Shown in pieces: positions 26,599 through 36,594 of a stretch of DNA of 52,394 nucleotides. The stretch is from Phycisphaeraceae bacterium (GTDB taxonomy: Bacteria > Planctomycetota > Phycisphaerae > Phycisphaerales > Phycisphaeraceae): positions 1 through 52,394 of the forward strand of contig PBAS01000068.1 of the NCBI GenBank assembly GCA_002716625.1, read 5' to 3'. Each line of letters begins with the position of its first letter. Position 1 is the stretch's first letter. The translations under genes and the position numbers were made by a program. Under the pieces are notes generated by a model that was not told where the DNA came from, ran no database searches, and saw nothing but the letters and a program-made list of their open reading frames with translations.

Positions 26599-29319
26599 AT
26601 GAGTAAGATTGCGAATACATGGCTTACGCGGGGCTTTGATTGTTTTCGGGAAGGCACGTTTGGGAATGGAGGACAAAACCTGTATGTCTCCAAGGCAGGA
26701 GTACTGCAACGGATTCACCTCTTCGATACCAATAAAGATGGCCATATTGAACTCGTCTTCTGCAACGCCCAAGAACACCTGGAAGCCCCACCGGCTTCCG
26801 TTTACAGCAATGTGCTAACGAATCCACGGCGGATGGAGTTGCCCGCTGGCGGTTCGCCCACCGGGGCCGTGATGGACCTGACCGGCAATGGCTATGATGA
26901 TCTGGTCATCGGAATGCAAAAGACCGGGAACCAAGGTCTATTTAATGCATACATTTACTATGGCGGCCCAGAGGGCCTCACCGAACGGCACCATCGCCAG
27001 ATCCCCGCCCATTTATGCACAACTCTGACTACGGGCGATTTTAATGGAGATGGGCGTCCCGACATTGCCCTAATCACACAAGGCAAACTCCGCGTTTTCT
27101 ATCAAAGCCAACGAGGGTTTGAGCCAAGGTATTTCACCGACCTGAATATTACCGCCGACCAACTCGGCGCAAGCGATCTTGACGGCGATGGCTGTGCCGA
27201 ACTTTATGCCCTATCGACCAACGCACCGCCTCGAATCTACTGGGGTGGCCCCAATGGGATCGACCCACAGCAAGTTTCAGAAGTTCCGGTGGGAGACACC
27301 GCGGACGTATCGAGCAGTGACGAGCAGAAAGGTCTTTCCGAAGAAGAAAAAGTGGCTGCAACCGGCCCTTTGGCAATGTTTGTTCACTTGGACGGTCGGC
27401 AACACCTCTTCGTCCCATTCGCACATCGCACATTCCTAGTTCCCGTTGGAAACGACCGAAGCTTTGGACCTCCTCTTGAGTTTAAGTGTCAGCAGGCATT
27501 AGCTGTTGCGTGTGGTGACATGAACGGCAACGGCTATTCAGATCTCGTTTTTGCCAGTCGTGACCAATCGACAGGGCAGGAATGCTCTTGGGTTTACTGG
27601 GGTGGAGAAGCAGGTTTCAGTGAACAGCGAAGGACCGCAATGGCCACCCATCGAGCATGCGATGTTGCGGTTGGAGACCTCAACAACAATGGTCATGATG
27701 ACATCGTTATTTGCCAAAAACAAACGGACAAAATGTACAGCATCCAATCGCCCGTTTTCTGCGGCACGGACGAGGGGATCGACCCCCATCCTATTCACTT
27801 AAACACCGAAGGGGCTCGCCGTGTATTTATTGCACGCACGAACAATGATACAACCCCTCAAGTAATCTTCATCAACCAGGCGGCCCGCAATGCCACCGGC
27901 GATGTCGATTCGTACGTGTACTACGGTGGCCCCGATGGTTTTCATCCAAATCGGCGCGATGCGCTTGCGGGTCGTGGCGCAACCAGTGCCATGATATGTG
28001 ACTTTAATGAAAACGGCTGGCCTGACATCGTCATTGCCAACAGTTCCGAAAACGCCATGCACCTGGACCCTGGAACCTATGTGTTTCGGGGTGGACCAAA
28101 GGGTTTTTCACATCAACCAAATGAAATTATTCCAATGCGCCATGGCTTGGATTTAAGCGCCGGCGACATCGATCACGATGGCTGCTTGGAACTGATCATC
28201 GGGCTATTCTACAGTCCGGACATTCTTATTTACCGAAGCACACCCGACGGCTTTGACTTGGAACACCCCAAAATTGTCACGGCCCTTTACGGACCGGACG
28301 AATTCATGCGGACCAGTGTTCGGTGGGTACGCCTTGCAGACATGAACAACGATGGGTGGCTTGATTTGATCGTGAACCCCGTTGCAGATGGTTTATGCGG
28401 GATTCTCTGGGGAGGGCCCGAAGGGTTCAGCAGCAATCGCATGCAATTATTCCCGTTGAATGGAAACCATGGAACGCCGCTAGCTCGCGACCTTACGGGA
28501 AATGGATACTTGGATCTACTTATAGGCGGTGGCAAACCCAGGATGAATGTTCCCCATGAATCGTTCATCGATATTTACTGGAATGGCCCAGAGGGAATGC
28601 AACCCCATCGTCACACCCAGTTGGAAAGCCAGTCAGTCATTGGCCTAAGTGTGGCTGATTTCAATCACAATGGATACCTAGATATCTTCTGCACCGCCTA
28701 CAAAAGTCTAATTGAACGCGACGTTGATTCGTATATCTACTGGGGGGGGCCAAATGGACATTATTCAAATAAGAACCGAAGTCGCATTCGCACCCATTCT
28801 TCATCAGGATGTGTCGCCGCAGATTTCAATGAAGATGGTTACATCGATTTGGCGATCGCCAACCACAAGACATTCGGCGATCACATAGGCGATTCCTTCG
28901 TCCTCTGGAATGGCCCCAATGGACTAGATGAACAGAATCCCACCCGCTTGCCTACCTCAGGTCCTCACGGCATGCAACACGAGCAACCGGGCAACTTGAT
29001 TGATGGCGGCAATGAGGAATACTACACATCCGCACCTTTCCAACTTCCAGATAACCAGCATGTGACAAGCATTGCTTGGGAAGCTGAACTTGGACCTAAA
29101 ACGTGGGTAAAGGCTCAACTACGATTCAGTGATCACGAGGAAACGCTCGATGCGGCATTCTGGACTGGACCGGATGGAGAAAACAGCTGGTTTAACAATG
29201 GCCAATCGGCAGAAGCTTTAAACGATAATGGATGCTGGGTGCAGTATCGGTTGGCACTGGGTGCAACCAATGGAGGCTGCACGCCTCGTATTACCGAAGT
29301 ACGTGTTCGCCATAATTAA
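26599..29319 (+). CDS. FG-GAP/VCBS repeat protein, copy 1
   Basis: A 906-residue repeat protein of roughly a dozen beta-propeller-type units of about 70 residues. Each unit has a Ca-binding-like D-x-N/D-x-D/N-G loop (DFNGDGRPDIAL, DLDGDGCAEL, DMNGNGYSDLVF, DFNHNGYLDIF, DFNEDGYIDLAI) and a following Y-x-GGP-x-GF stretch (YYGGPEGL, YWGGPNGI). The last 90 residues form a different domain with AFWTGPDGENSWF and a final ITEVRVRHN. The N-terminus (SKIANTWLTRGFDCFREG) has no signal peptide. The ATG at 26599 is matched to copy 2; the upstream extension lacks support. Function unknown; FG-GAP proteins often bind ligands or adhere. Co-oriented with HtrA and copy 2. Confidence 0.85.
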   Translation: MSKIANTWLTRGFDCFREGTFGNGGQNLYVSKAGVLQRIHLFDTNKDGHIELVFCNAQEHLEAPPASVYSNVLTNPRRMELPAGGSPTGAVMDLTGNGYDDLVIGMQKTGNQGLFNAYIYYGGPEGLTERHHRQIPAHLCTTLTTGDFNGDGRPDIALITQGKLRVFYQSQRGFEPRYFTDLNITADQLGASDLDGDGCAELYALSTNAPPRIYWGGPNGIDPQQVSEVPVGDTADVSSSDEQKGLSEEEKVAATGPLAMFVHLDGRQHLFVPFAHRTFLVPVGNDRSFGPPLEFKCQQALAVACGDMNGNGYSDLVFASRDQSTGQECSWVYWGGEAGFSEQRRTAMATHRACDVAVGDLNNNGHDDIVICQKQTDKMYSIQSPVFCGTDEGIDPHPIHLNTEGARRVFIARTNNDTTPQVIFINQAARNATGDVDSYVYYGGPDGFHPNRRDALAGRGATSAMICDFNENGWPDIVIANSSENAMHLDPGTYVFRGGPKGFSHQPNEIIPMRHGLDLSAGDIDHDGCLELIIGLFYSPDILIYRSTPDGFDLEHPKIVTALYGPDEFMRTSVRWVRLADMNNDGWLDLIVNPVADGLCGILWGGPEGFSSNRMQLFPLNGNHGTPLARDLTGNGYLDLLIGGGKPRMNVPHESFIDIYWNGPEGMQPHRHTQLESQSVIGLSVADFNHNGYLDIFCTAYKSLIERDVDSYIYWGGPNGHYSNKNRSRIRTHSSSGCVAADFNEDGYIDLAIANHKTFGDHIGDSFVLWNGPNGLDEQNPTRLPTSGPHGMQHEQPGNLIDGGNEEYYTSAPFQLPDNQHVTSIAWEAELGPKTWVKAQLRFSDHEETLDAAFWTGPDGENSWFNNGQSAEALNDNGCWVQYRLALGATNGGCTPRITEVRVRHN

Positions 29320-29385
29320 ATCCCCCATGCAAGATTATAAAAGTATCCTATTGAATCGGCTACAAACCAAAGGAGTGCAAGCTCT

Positions 29386-32103
29386 ATGAGCAAGACTGCA
29401 AATACGTGGCTTACGCGGGGTTTTGATTGTTTTCGCGAAGGCGTGTTCGGCAACGGAGGGCAAAATCTGTATGTCTCCAAGGCAGGAATACTGCAACGGA
29501 TTCATCATTTCGACCTCAATAAAGATGGTCACATCGAGCTCCTGTTTTGCAATGCACAGGAACACCTCGAGGCGCCGCCGGCCTATGTGTACAGCGACGT
29601 CCTAGGCAGTCCAAGTCGGAGCGAATTACCCTCCGGCGGGTCGCCAACAGCAGTCGCGGCTGATCTGACCGGCGATGGTTACGATGACCTGGTCATCGGC
29701 ATGCAAAAAAGCGGCAATGCCGGGATGTTTAACGCCTATATCTATTTCGGATCACCTGAGGGGCTCACCGAGCGTTACCAACGTCATATTCCTGCTCATG
29801 TGTGCACGTCACTAGCTGCCGGCGATTTTAACGGTGACGGGAAATCCGACCTGGCGCTACTGACCCAGGGAAAGTTGCGGATTTTTTATCAAGGCGAATT
29901 CGGCTTTGAGCCAAAAACGTATACTGACCTCGATATTACCGCAGATCAATTTGGCGCTTGTGATCTCGATGGTGATGGTTACGCGGACCTTTATGCTCTT
30001 TCGCCTGATGCCCCACCACGCATCTATTGGGGTAGTCCTGATGGAATTTCCCCAGATCGGTTTACCGACCTGCAGGTCGGTGACGAATCCGACGCCACCA
30101 TCAGTGAAGAGCAGGAAGGGCTATCGGAAGAAGAGAAGGTCGGGGCCACTGGACCAATTGCCAAGATTATCAACCTAAATGGCATCCAACACGTATTTGT
30201 ACCGTTCGCCACTCGATCATTTCTTGTCCCCGTCAACCATGACCGCAGCTTTTCATCGCCATTGGAATTCAAATGCTCAAGAATGCTGTCGGTTGCTAAT
30301 GGCGACATCAATAATGATGGCCATATCGATCTCGTATTTGCTGGCCGTGATCAAGAAAACAATCAAGAATGCTCATGGATCTACTGGGGCAGTGCAGATG
30401 GTTTCAGTGAGCAACGGCGAACCCCGCTACCCAGTCACCGGGCATGTGATGTGGCAGTCGGCGATCTTAACGGCAATGGATTTGATGACGTGGCACTTTG
30501 TCAAACACGAACTGACACAATGTACAGTATTGAATCGCCAATATTCTGCGGCACATCTGAAGGGATTGTTTCAGAGCCTGTATGGCTTAACACGGAGGGT
30601 GCTCGACGCGTATTCATTGCACGAACTAGTGATGAAAAACACCCCCAGGTCATCTTTATTAATCAAACGGCTCGTAATGCAATCGGTGATGTAGACTCAT
30701 ATATCTATTATGGTGGGAGGGATGGATTCAGACCCGATCGGCGTGGTTCACTGGCAGGACGAGGGGCAACCAGTGCCATCGCGTGTGACTTCAAGGACCA
30801 TGGATGGGCTGATATTGTTCTTGCCAACAGTGCTGAAAATGCACAGCATTTAGATCCTGGCACTTACGTATTTCGCGGTGGGCCGGAGGGTTTTGCGTAT
30901 GAACCCGATGAGATCATCAAAATGCGTAAAAGCTGGGATATCAGCGTTGGTGACATCGACCACGATGGATACCTTGAGGTAATCATAGCGCGATTCTATA
31001 GCGCCGACATATCCATCTATCGAGGCACCCCCGAAGGTTTTGAACTGGCCGATACGGTATGTGCCATTCACGGACCAGTAGAGTTCATGAATACAAGCAC
31101 AAGGCGGATCCGGCTGGCTGACATGAATAATGATGGCTGGCTTGATTTGATCGTCTCTCCAATTGCCAAAGGGATGTCCGGTATTCTTTGGGGAGGCCCG
31201 GATGGTTTTACCTCTGATCGTATGCAGGTTTTCCCTATTGCCGGCAACTCCGGAGTCCCTCAAGCCCGTGATCTAACGGGCAATGGATACCTAGATCTGA
31301 TTATTGGCGGCGGCAAGCCCAATCGAATGGATGTGCCGCATGATTCATTTATCGACATTTTTTGGAATGGCCCTGACGGAATGCAACCCCACCGCCACAC
31401 CCAGTTGGAAAGCCAAGGTGTCATTGGTTTATGTGTGGCGGATTTCAACAACGACGGATATCCTGATATTTTTTGCACTGCCTACAAAAACCAGATTGAT
31501 CGTGACATTGATTCCTATATCTACTGGGGCGGGCCGGGCGCAACCTATACGAAGTACAACCGGCAACGCATTCGCACACACTCCTCGGCGGGATGCATTG
31601 CCGCAGATTTCAATGAAGACGGTTACATTGATTTGGCGATCGCCAACCACAAAACCTTTGGAGATCATATGGGTGATTCGTTCGTACTGTGGAACGGGCC
31701 AAACGGTTTTGATGAACAGAACCCTACACGGCTACCCACTTCTGGGCCACATGGCATGCAGCACGAACAGCCGTATAACCTTGTTGATGGTGGCAATGAA
31801 GAATATTACACCTCCGCACCTTTCAAGCTGCCAGAGGGCGAAAAGGCGACGAGCATTGCCTGGGATGCTGAACTACCACCCAAAACATGGGTGAAAGCCC
31901 AGATACGATTTGGTGGTCACAAAGAGATGCGTGGTACGGCACCTTGGACTGGACCGGACGGAGAAAACAGCTGGTTTGAGAACAGTGGAGATGCGTTAAC
32001 GGAAATTCCAAAGGGATCATGGGTTCAGTATCGATTGGCAGTGGGCGCAACCAATAGCGGCTGCACACCTCGTATTACCGAGGTGCGTGTTACCCACCAA
32101 TAA
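29386..32103 (+). CDS. FG-GAP/VCBS repeat protein, copy 2
   Basis: A 905-residue paralog of the preceding protein, beginning SKTANTWLTRGFDCFREG and ending ITEVRVTHQ, with the same order of repeats (DFNGDGKSDLAL, DLDGDGYADL, DINNDGHIDLVF, DFNEDGYIDLAI) and the same C-terminal domain (APWTGPDGENSWF). By eye about three quarters of residues agree, while third codon positions differ widely, so the duplication is not recent and both copies are kept under selection. It starts 66 bases after copy 1. It too has no signal peptide. No enzyme motif is visible in either. Confidence 0.85.
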   Translation: MSKTANTWLTRGFDCFREGVFGNGGQNLYVSKAGILQRIHHFDLNKDGHIELLFCNAQEHLEAPPAYVYSDVLGSPSRSELPSGGSPTAVAADLTGDGYDDLVIGMQKSGNAGMFNAYIYFGSPEGLTERYQRHIPAHVCTSLAAGDFNGDGKSDLALLTQGKLRIFYQGEFGFEPKTYTDLDITADQFGACDLDGDGYADLYALSPDAPPRIYWGSPDGISPDRFTDLQVGDESDATISEEQEGLSEEEKVGATGPIAKIINLNGIQHVFVPFATRSFLVPVNHDRSFSSPLEFKCSRMLSVANGDINNDGHIDLVFAGRDQENNQECSWIYWGSADGFSEQRRTPLPSHRACDVAVGDLNGNGFDDVALCQTRTDTMYSIESPIFCGTSEGIVSEPVWLNTEGARRVFIARTSDEKHPQVIFINQTARNAIGDVDSYIYYGGRDGFRPDRRGSLAGRGATSAIACDFKDHGWADIVLANSAENAQHLDPGTYVFRGGPEGFAYEPDEIIKMRKSWDISVGDIDHDGYLEVIIARFYSADISIYRGTPEGFELADTVCAIHGPVEFMNTSTRRIRLADMNNDGWLDLIVSPIAKGMSGILWGGPDGFTSDRMQVFPIAGNSGVPQARDLTGNGYLDLIIGGGKPNRMDVPHDSFIDIFWNGPDGMQPHRHTQLESQGVIGLCVADFNNDGYPDIFCTAYKNQIDRDIDSYIYWGGPGATYTKYNRQRIRTHSSAGCIAADFNEDGYIDLAIANHKTFGDHMGDSFVLWNGPNGFDEQNPTRLPTSGPHGMQHEQPYNLVDGGNEEYYTSAPFKLPEGEKATSIAWDAELPPKTWVKAQIRFGGHKEMRGTAPWTGPDGENSWFENSGDALTEIPKGSWVQYRLAVGATNSGCTPRITEVRVTHQ

Positions 32104-32177
32104 GATTATCTGAGTAATATTAGAGGTATTATGTAGATCCCCAACAAGTTCCAACACAGATCAGGAGCAGATATCAC

Positions 32178-32732
32178 GTGAAATCACAAGAAGTTCGTAA
32201 CGGTATGGCACTCGAAATAGATGGCCAGATCTGGCTCGTGGCAGACACAGACCATGTTAAGCCCGGCAAGGGTCCCGCCTATACGCAGTTGAAACTTAAG
32301 AATCTTAGAAGTGGTTCACATATGGAACGACGCTTGCGAAGTGGTGAGGATGTGGATCAGGCGGTCCTTGATAGACGGGTCATGGAATACCTTTATTCGG
32401 ATGGTAGCGGTGCCATCTTCATGGACACCGAGAGTTTCGACCAATCCACAATTGCTTCTGAAATCTTGGGTAATGCCATGGACTATCTGAAACCAAATAG
32501 CGCACTTACCGTTTTAGTCTATGAAGGTAATGTGGTAAGCATTGAGCTGCCGGGTACCGTCGAATTAGAGATTACGGATACACCGCCAGGCATCAAGGAT
32601 GCCACAAAGACTAATCAACTCAAGGAAGCAACTTGCGAAACAGGTCTCAAAACACGTGTGCCTCCATTTATTAATCAGGGCGAAGTCGTTCGAATCTCAA
32701 CGGAAACCGGCGAATACACGGGCCGGGCCTAG
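32178..32732 (+). CDS. efp: Elongation factor P
   Basis: A 184-residue translation factor that relieves ribosome stalling at consecutive prolines. Domain I holds the tip loop KPGKGPAYTQLKLKN with Lys31 as the probable modification site; domains II and III follow, with YLYSDGSGAIFMD and the C-terminal TGLKTRVPPFINQGEVVRI, the family hallmark. Length is as usual (about 185). The start is GTG at 32178. No modification gene (epmA, epmB, earP or ymfI-like) is in the window. It is co-oriented with but probably separate from the FG-GAP genes. Confidence 0.96.
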   Translation: MKSQEVRNGMALEIDGQIWLVADTDHVKPGKGPAYTQLKLKNLRSGSHMERRLRSGEDVDQAVLDRRVMEYLYSDGSGAIFMDTESFDQSTIASEILGNAMDYLKPNSALTVLVYEGNVVSIELPGTVELEITDTPPGIKDATKTNQLKEATCETGLKTRVPPFINQGEVVRISTETGEYTGRA

Positions 32733-32855
32733 AGAAAACCTATAAGCGTTCTTCAAACGGGAAACAGTGACACTCCGCCTGTCCCCTCTCTGCAATACCA
32801 CTGCATAGTCTCTTGTCATGCCTGCACAAAGCGATCATGCAGTCGAGCAGCAGCT

Positions 32856-33917
32856 CTATGCCAATGATCCGGTACAACTCGAACCCGTTCCAGCTGTACA
32901 ACCTAAACAGTGGCTTCCTGTCCGTATTGCTCGGCCCAACAATTCCTGCGGGGTATATTCCCAAAGCTTGCGGCTATTGCGCTCAACCACATGCTCATCA
33001 TCACCGGTCCCAAACTGCGTAGGACTCACAGGCATCTGCAACATCTGGTTGAAATCGCAATCATAAACACTCCCTTGCCAGCCGATGCTTACAAGAGAAC
33101 GGCACATGACGGCATTGACATTTTCTGCACGGTGAGCGTCATCAAGCTTGGTCATATAGGAGTTGTACATGCCATCTCGATGCAACTCGTGCGCAAACCG
33201 TTTAATGGGCATATTCGTAATGGTCCATAACCTGTTAAACACAATTCCATAACGTTTTTTCAACTCGTATTTATAGTCATGCTCCAACGAATCCTGCCGT
33301 GGAGGTAGGCCATACCCCACTGGGTTAAAAACCAAGTCCAGCCTCCGTCCTGACCCCGCCATGCCATAACCTGCTTGATTCAGTCGCCTCAAAGCCTCAA
33401 TTGACCCGCCAAAAACACCTTTACCTCTTTGCGCATCTACATTTTCTTCCAGATAACAAGGTAAGCTGGCTACCACCTCAACCGCGTACTGCGCAAGAAA
33501 ATCAACCATGTCTTCAAAACCAGGTTCCAGGAGAATGGTCAAGTTGCACCGATCCAGCACATGGAATCCACGCTTTCGAAATGCCTTGACCACCTTTCGA
33601 AAGTATGGGCTCATTTCTGGTGCCCCACCGGTAAGATCCACGATCGATATCGCGAGGTCATCGCGATATCGATCTATCCAATCAAGAATACGGCCTACGA
33701 CACTCCAAGACATCACTTCCGTACGATTTGGACCAGACTCGACATGGCAATGGTGACAGGCCAGATTGCATAACTTGCCTAGGTTCAGTTGCAGCGTTTT
33801 CAATTCTACACGTGATAGCTGCTGACCGTCTTGGGCCAAACGCTGAGCAAATCGATCCTCCGACGACACAACGGGCAATGACCATGTGGAACACATCAGC
33901 AAATTATACATGATCAA
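32856..33917 (-). CDS. arsS: Radical SAM protein of the ArsS (arsenosugar biosynthesis) family
   Basis: A 353-residue radical SAM enzyme. The cluster motif CNLACHHC has Cys50, Cys54 and Cys57, followed by HVESGP and TGGAPEMSPYFRKVV. The long C-terminal part reads like the DUF3641 domain of this family (FNPVGYGLPPRQDSLEHDYK, then NRLWTITNMPIKRF), and the end CLGCTAGTGSSCTGSL is a Cys-rich signature. ArsS is known to take part in arsenosugar formation; no arsM neighbour is present. Starts at 33917 or the ATG seven codons later are both possible. Some relatives are selenoproteins; this one has Cys throughout. Family assignment good, function inferred. Confidence 0.85.
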   Translation of the reverse strand: MIMYNLLMCSTWSLPVVSSEDRFAQRLAQDGQQLSRVELKTLQLNLGKLCNLACHHCHVESGPNRTEVMSWSVVGRILDWIDRYRDDLAISIVDLTGGAPEMSPYFRKVVKAFRKRGFHVLDRCNLTILLEPGFEDMVDFLAQYAVEVVASLPCYLEENVDAQRGKGVFGGSIEALRRLNQAGYGMAGSGRRLDLVFNPVGYGLPPRQDSLEHDYKYELKKRYGIVFNRLWTITNMPIKRFAHELHRDGMYNSYMTKLDDAHRAENVNAVMCRSLVSIGWQGSVYDCDFNQMLQMPVSPTQFGTGDDEHVVERNSRKLWEYTPQELLGRAIRTGSHCLGCTAGTGSSCTGSLA

Positions 33918-34031
33918 ACAGCTACCAAGCGTTATTACTCACAGTTGGATCCGATCCGACACCAAACCTGCTAATATGTCCCGTCTTAACAATCATTAAC
34001 CCCTGAATCAGGAAAAAGGTCGTAAGGCACG

Positions 34032-35552
34032 ATGTTGAAACCGTCCGCCACAAACAGTAAATCAATGGATGAAATTGTTGCCCTCTGCAAGCGCCGTGGT
34101 TTTGTCTACCCGGCAAGCGAAATCTACGGCGGCATCAATGGCTTTTGGGACTATGGGCCACTCGGCGTTGCCTTGAAGAACAATATTCGTGACGATTGGT
34201 GGCGAAACTTAGTCGAATGCCCGCCGCTTGACGCTGATGGAAATCCGCTACAGATCGTAGGACTTGATTCCGCCATTATTCAAAATCCAAATGCTTGGGT
34301 AGCGTCTGGGCACGTGGGAGGCTTTTCCGACCCCATGGTGGACTGCCACGCCACAAAGAGCCGCTACCGGCTCGATCACGTCATGGTCTATCGACCGCGC
34401 GAAGGCACAGACGTGCATCCAAGCTACGCCTTTATGGAGGGACAGCCCGACTCCATTGCCAAGAAGCTGAAGAAGGCTACACGCGGTCGTGACGTGAGCG
34501 AGTTGTTCGAGGTTGTTGCCCTCGAGGACCTTACCGTGGCGGACTATGCAATGATCGTGGGACCGGACACAAAAGAACAAGGAACGCTCACTGAGCCCAA
34601 ACAATTCAACCTAATGTTCCAGACCACAGTCGGCGCAACCGGCGGTCCGGAGAATGTGGCATACCTTCGACCCGAGACAGCACAGGGCATCTTTCTCAGT
34701 TACAAAAATGTGTTGGATACGATGCGGGTTCGCATGCCGTTCGGAATTGCCCAAATTGGCAAAGCATTTCGCAATGAGGTCACGCCACGAAATTTTATTT
34801 TTCGATCACGTGAGTTTGAGCAGATGGAAATGGAATGGTTTTGTCATCCTGATGAATCTGAACACTGGTTTTCATATTGGAAACAGCAACGGATGCAATG
34901 GTGGCAATCCCTAGGTGTTGAATCTAACAATCTGACTCTTCGAGATCATGAACAAGATGAGCTATCCCACTACTCTGATGCCACAAGTGATATCGAGTAT
35001 TGCTATCCTTTCACCGCACCTGCATTTGGTGAACTGGAAGGTATTGCTCACCGCGGTTGCTTTGACCTGACGCAACACCAAAAGCACTCCAAGCAAAAAC
35101 TAGAATATTTTGACCAGCAGCGAAATGAACGGTACATCCCACATGTCATAGAGCCTGCCAGTGGCCTAACACGTGGTGTGCTGGCACTGCTATGCGAGGC
35201 TTATACCCATGATGACCAACGACCAAGCAAAATGTACATGAAATTTCACCCACGCATGGCACCAATCAAAGCCGCCGTTTTCCCTTTGGTCAATAAAGAT
35301 GGCATGCCTGAAGTAGCCCAAAAACTTCACCTAGAATTACGGAGCCGCTTTACCATAGAGTTTGATGCCAAGCAATCAATCGGCAAACGTTATGCCCGCA
35401 TGGATGAAGCGGGAACACCCTATTGCTTCACAATCGATGGTGATACACTCAATGACCAGACCGTCACGGTACGCCACCGTGACACGTTACAGCAAGAGCG
35501 TATTGGGATTGATCATGTATCCGAATTCATGACCAAAAACATTCTGGTTTAA
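34032..35552 (+). CDS. glyS: Glycyl-tRNA synthetase, dimeric class II type
   Basis: A 506-residue enzyme charging tRNA-Gly, of the single-chain alpha2 type (archaeal/eukaryotic and many bacteria), not the alpha/beta tetramer. Motifs include RRGFVYPASEIYGGINGFWD at the start, YLRPETAQGIFLSYKN, the motif-2 region FRNEVTPRNFIFRSREFEQM and the C-terminal anticodon-binding domain from about residue 410 (RMAPIKAAVFPLVNK). Length is usual for the family. The ATG at 34032 is used; GGTCGTAAGG lies just upstream. It stands alone between divergent arsS and the convergent secreted small protein. Confidence 0.96.
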   Translation: MLKPSATNSKSMDEIVALCKRRGFVYPASEIYGGINGFWDYGPLGVALKNNIRDDWWRNLVECPPLDADGNPLQIVGLDSAIIQNPNAWVASGHVGGFSDPMVDCHATKSRYRLDHVMVYRPREGTDVHPSYAFMEGQPDSIAKKLKKATRGRDVSELFEVVALEDLTVADYAMIVGPDTKEQGTLTEPKQFNLMFQTTVGATGGPENVAYLRPETAQGIFLSYKNVLDTMRVRMPFGIAQIGKAFRNEVTPRNFIFRSREFEQMEMEWFCHPDESEHWFSYWKQQRMQWWQSLGVESNNLTLRDHEQDELSHYSDATSDIEYCYPFTAPAFGELEGIAHRGCFDLTQHQKHSKQKLEYFDQQRNERYIPHVIEPASGLTRGVLALLCEAYTHDDQRPSKMYMKFHPRMAPIKAAVFPLVNKDGMPEVAQKLHLELRSRFTIEFDAKQSIGKRYARMDEAGTPYCFTIDGDTLNDQTVTVRHRDTLQQERIGIDHVSEFMTKNILV

Positions 35553-35614
35553 ACCCAGCCTGTCGCCAACCACAAATTAACCACCATCTAATAAAAACCA
35601 CAATAAAATCAGAA

Positions 35615-35646
35615 AACACATGGCATGTGCAGGAATCCCATGTGTT
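35615..35646. other. Inverted repeat between glyS and the secreted protein
   Basis: AACACATGG (35615-35623) pairs perfectly with CCATGTGTT (35638-35646) around a 14-base loop. On minus it is followed by TTTCTGATTTTA and could act as a second terminator; on plus no T run follows. It may serve as a boundary for both converging genes. Confidence 0.4.
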
Positions 35647-35677
35647 AAAGAATCCACAAACAGGCCGCATATCGTAT

Positions 35678-35715
35678 AAAAAAAGCACGACCCGGCCAGG
35701 GGATGGTCCGGGTCG
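35678..35715 (-). terminator. Rho-independent terminator for the secreted small protein gene
   Basis: CGACCCGG (minus strand) pairs with CCGGGTCG around a 12-base loop, and TGC then TTTTTTT follow in the minus direction. It lies about 35 bases past the stop at 35749. Confidence 0.8.
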
Positions 35716-35748
35716 CACTCGATCAGGGGTCAAAACAATAGCAAACGA

Positions 35749-36183
35749 TTATCGATTGACGGCCAATTGGCCGGAGATCTCCTTCGGCGGCGCCGGGACC
35801 GTTGGAACAGGACCCTTCGGTTCCGGCACTGGCACCATAATGGCCCGGATGGCCACACGGCGAGCCGCCGTAAGTTCTTGACGATCCCTTCCACGAACCG
35901 TATATGCACCACGCTTGCAAAGTTTGTAATGCAATCGCTGGGCTACAAGCAAGTGGTGATCCTCGTCCAAGATTCCACCACCTTGACGATAGTAATCTGC
36001 CTCTGGATCAAACAGCACCGTGGTGCTGACCATATTTAATTCCACCAAACGGTCGCGAGTTGCATCTGGTCGTACTGCTCCACCGCATCGATAAACTGCG
36101 CGAGCAGTTCTATCGGCGAATACCGGTGAATTGAACACCACTGCAACCACGGCAATACTAAACAATGCCCGAGCCGCAATCAT
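35749..36183 (-). CDS. Secreted small protein of unknown function
   Basis: A 144-residue protein from the ATG at 36183 (or the GTG just before it), with a clear signal peptide (IAARALFSIAVVAVVFNSPV, then FADR as the likely cleavage area). The mature part is basic and mixed, with two Cys (VYRCGG and YKLCKRG) and a C-terminal Pro-rich tail (PVPEPKGPVPTVPAPP). GAGGG lies about 10 bases upstream of the ATG. A longer open frame to 36324 would bury the signal and is rejected. It has its own terminator. No family recognised; a periplasmic or surface role is inferred from the signal only. Confidence 0.65.
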   Translation of the reverse strand: MIAARALFSIAVVAVVFNSPVFADRTARAVYRCGGAVRPDATRDRLVELNMVSTTVLFDPEADYYRQGGGILDEDHHLLVAQRLHYKLCKRGAYTVRGRDRQELTAARRVAIRAIMVPVPEPKGPVPTVPAPPKEISGQLAVNR

Positions 36184-36594
36184 CACGTTTAATCCCTCAT
36201 TGCCAATCCAAAATCTCAAGCGGGCCGCCCCTCCGATCGGTCCGCCCTGCTCTCTTTCCCATATGTCCCTGCTCGTAGTACCAGGGTCATTCACCGAGCG
36301 ACTAATTAAATTATTGCAAGACAAGTGCCATGGTCACGTATTAGGCGAAAAAAATTATAAAGTACTATATAAAAAAGATTTGAGGAATTAATCCCGAGCG
36401 GGATGCCGCGCCTGTTTAGCCAGAGATGTTTACAAATATCAACGCAACATGTTGCACTGATAGGTCAATTGAAATCTATTTTATCTGCATGCAAAATCAC
36501 AATCCAAACCCGCAATCATACCCAGGCAATACTCCTAAGGTATGATTGACTACGAGATGTCCGAAAATCCCTGGCGATTTTCTACAAGCACACT
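36184..36594. other. Intergenic region between the secreted protein gene and lpxI
   Basis: About 410 bases, AT-rich around 36350-36390. On minus a perfect TATAAT occurs at 36354-36359 but no good -35 is 16-18 bases away, so it is at most a tentative promoter for the secreted protein. Nothing else is evident. Confidence 0.35.

Noticed and set aside
26599..32103. A mobile element or tandem recombination of the two FG-GAP genes
   Set aside because: Third codon positions differ widely, there are no flanking repeats or transposase, so it is an old duplication.
32688..32702. A GTTCGAATC string resembling a tRNA T-loop
   Set aside because: It lies inside efp and no cloverleaf can be formed around it.
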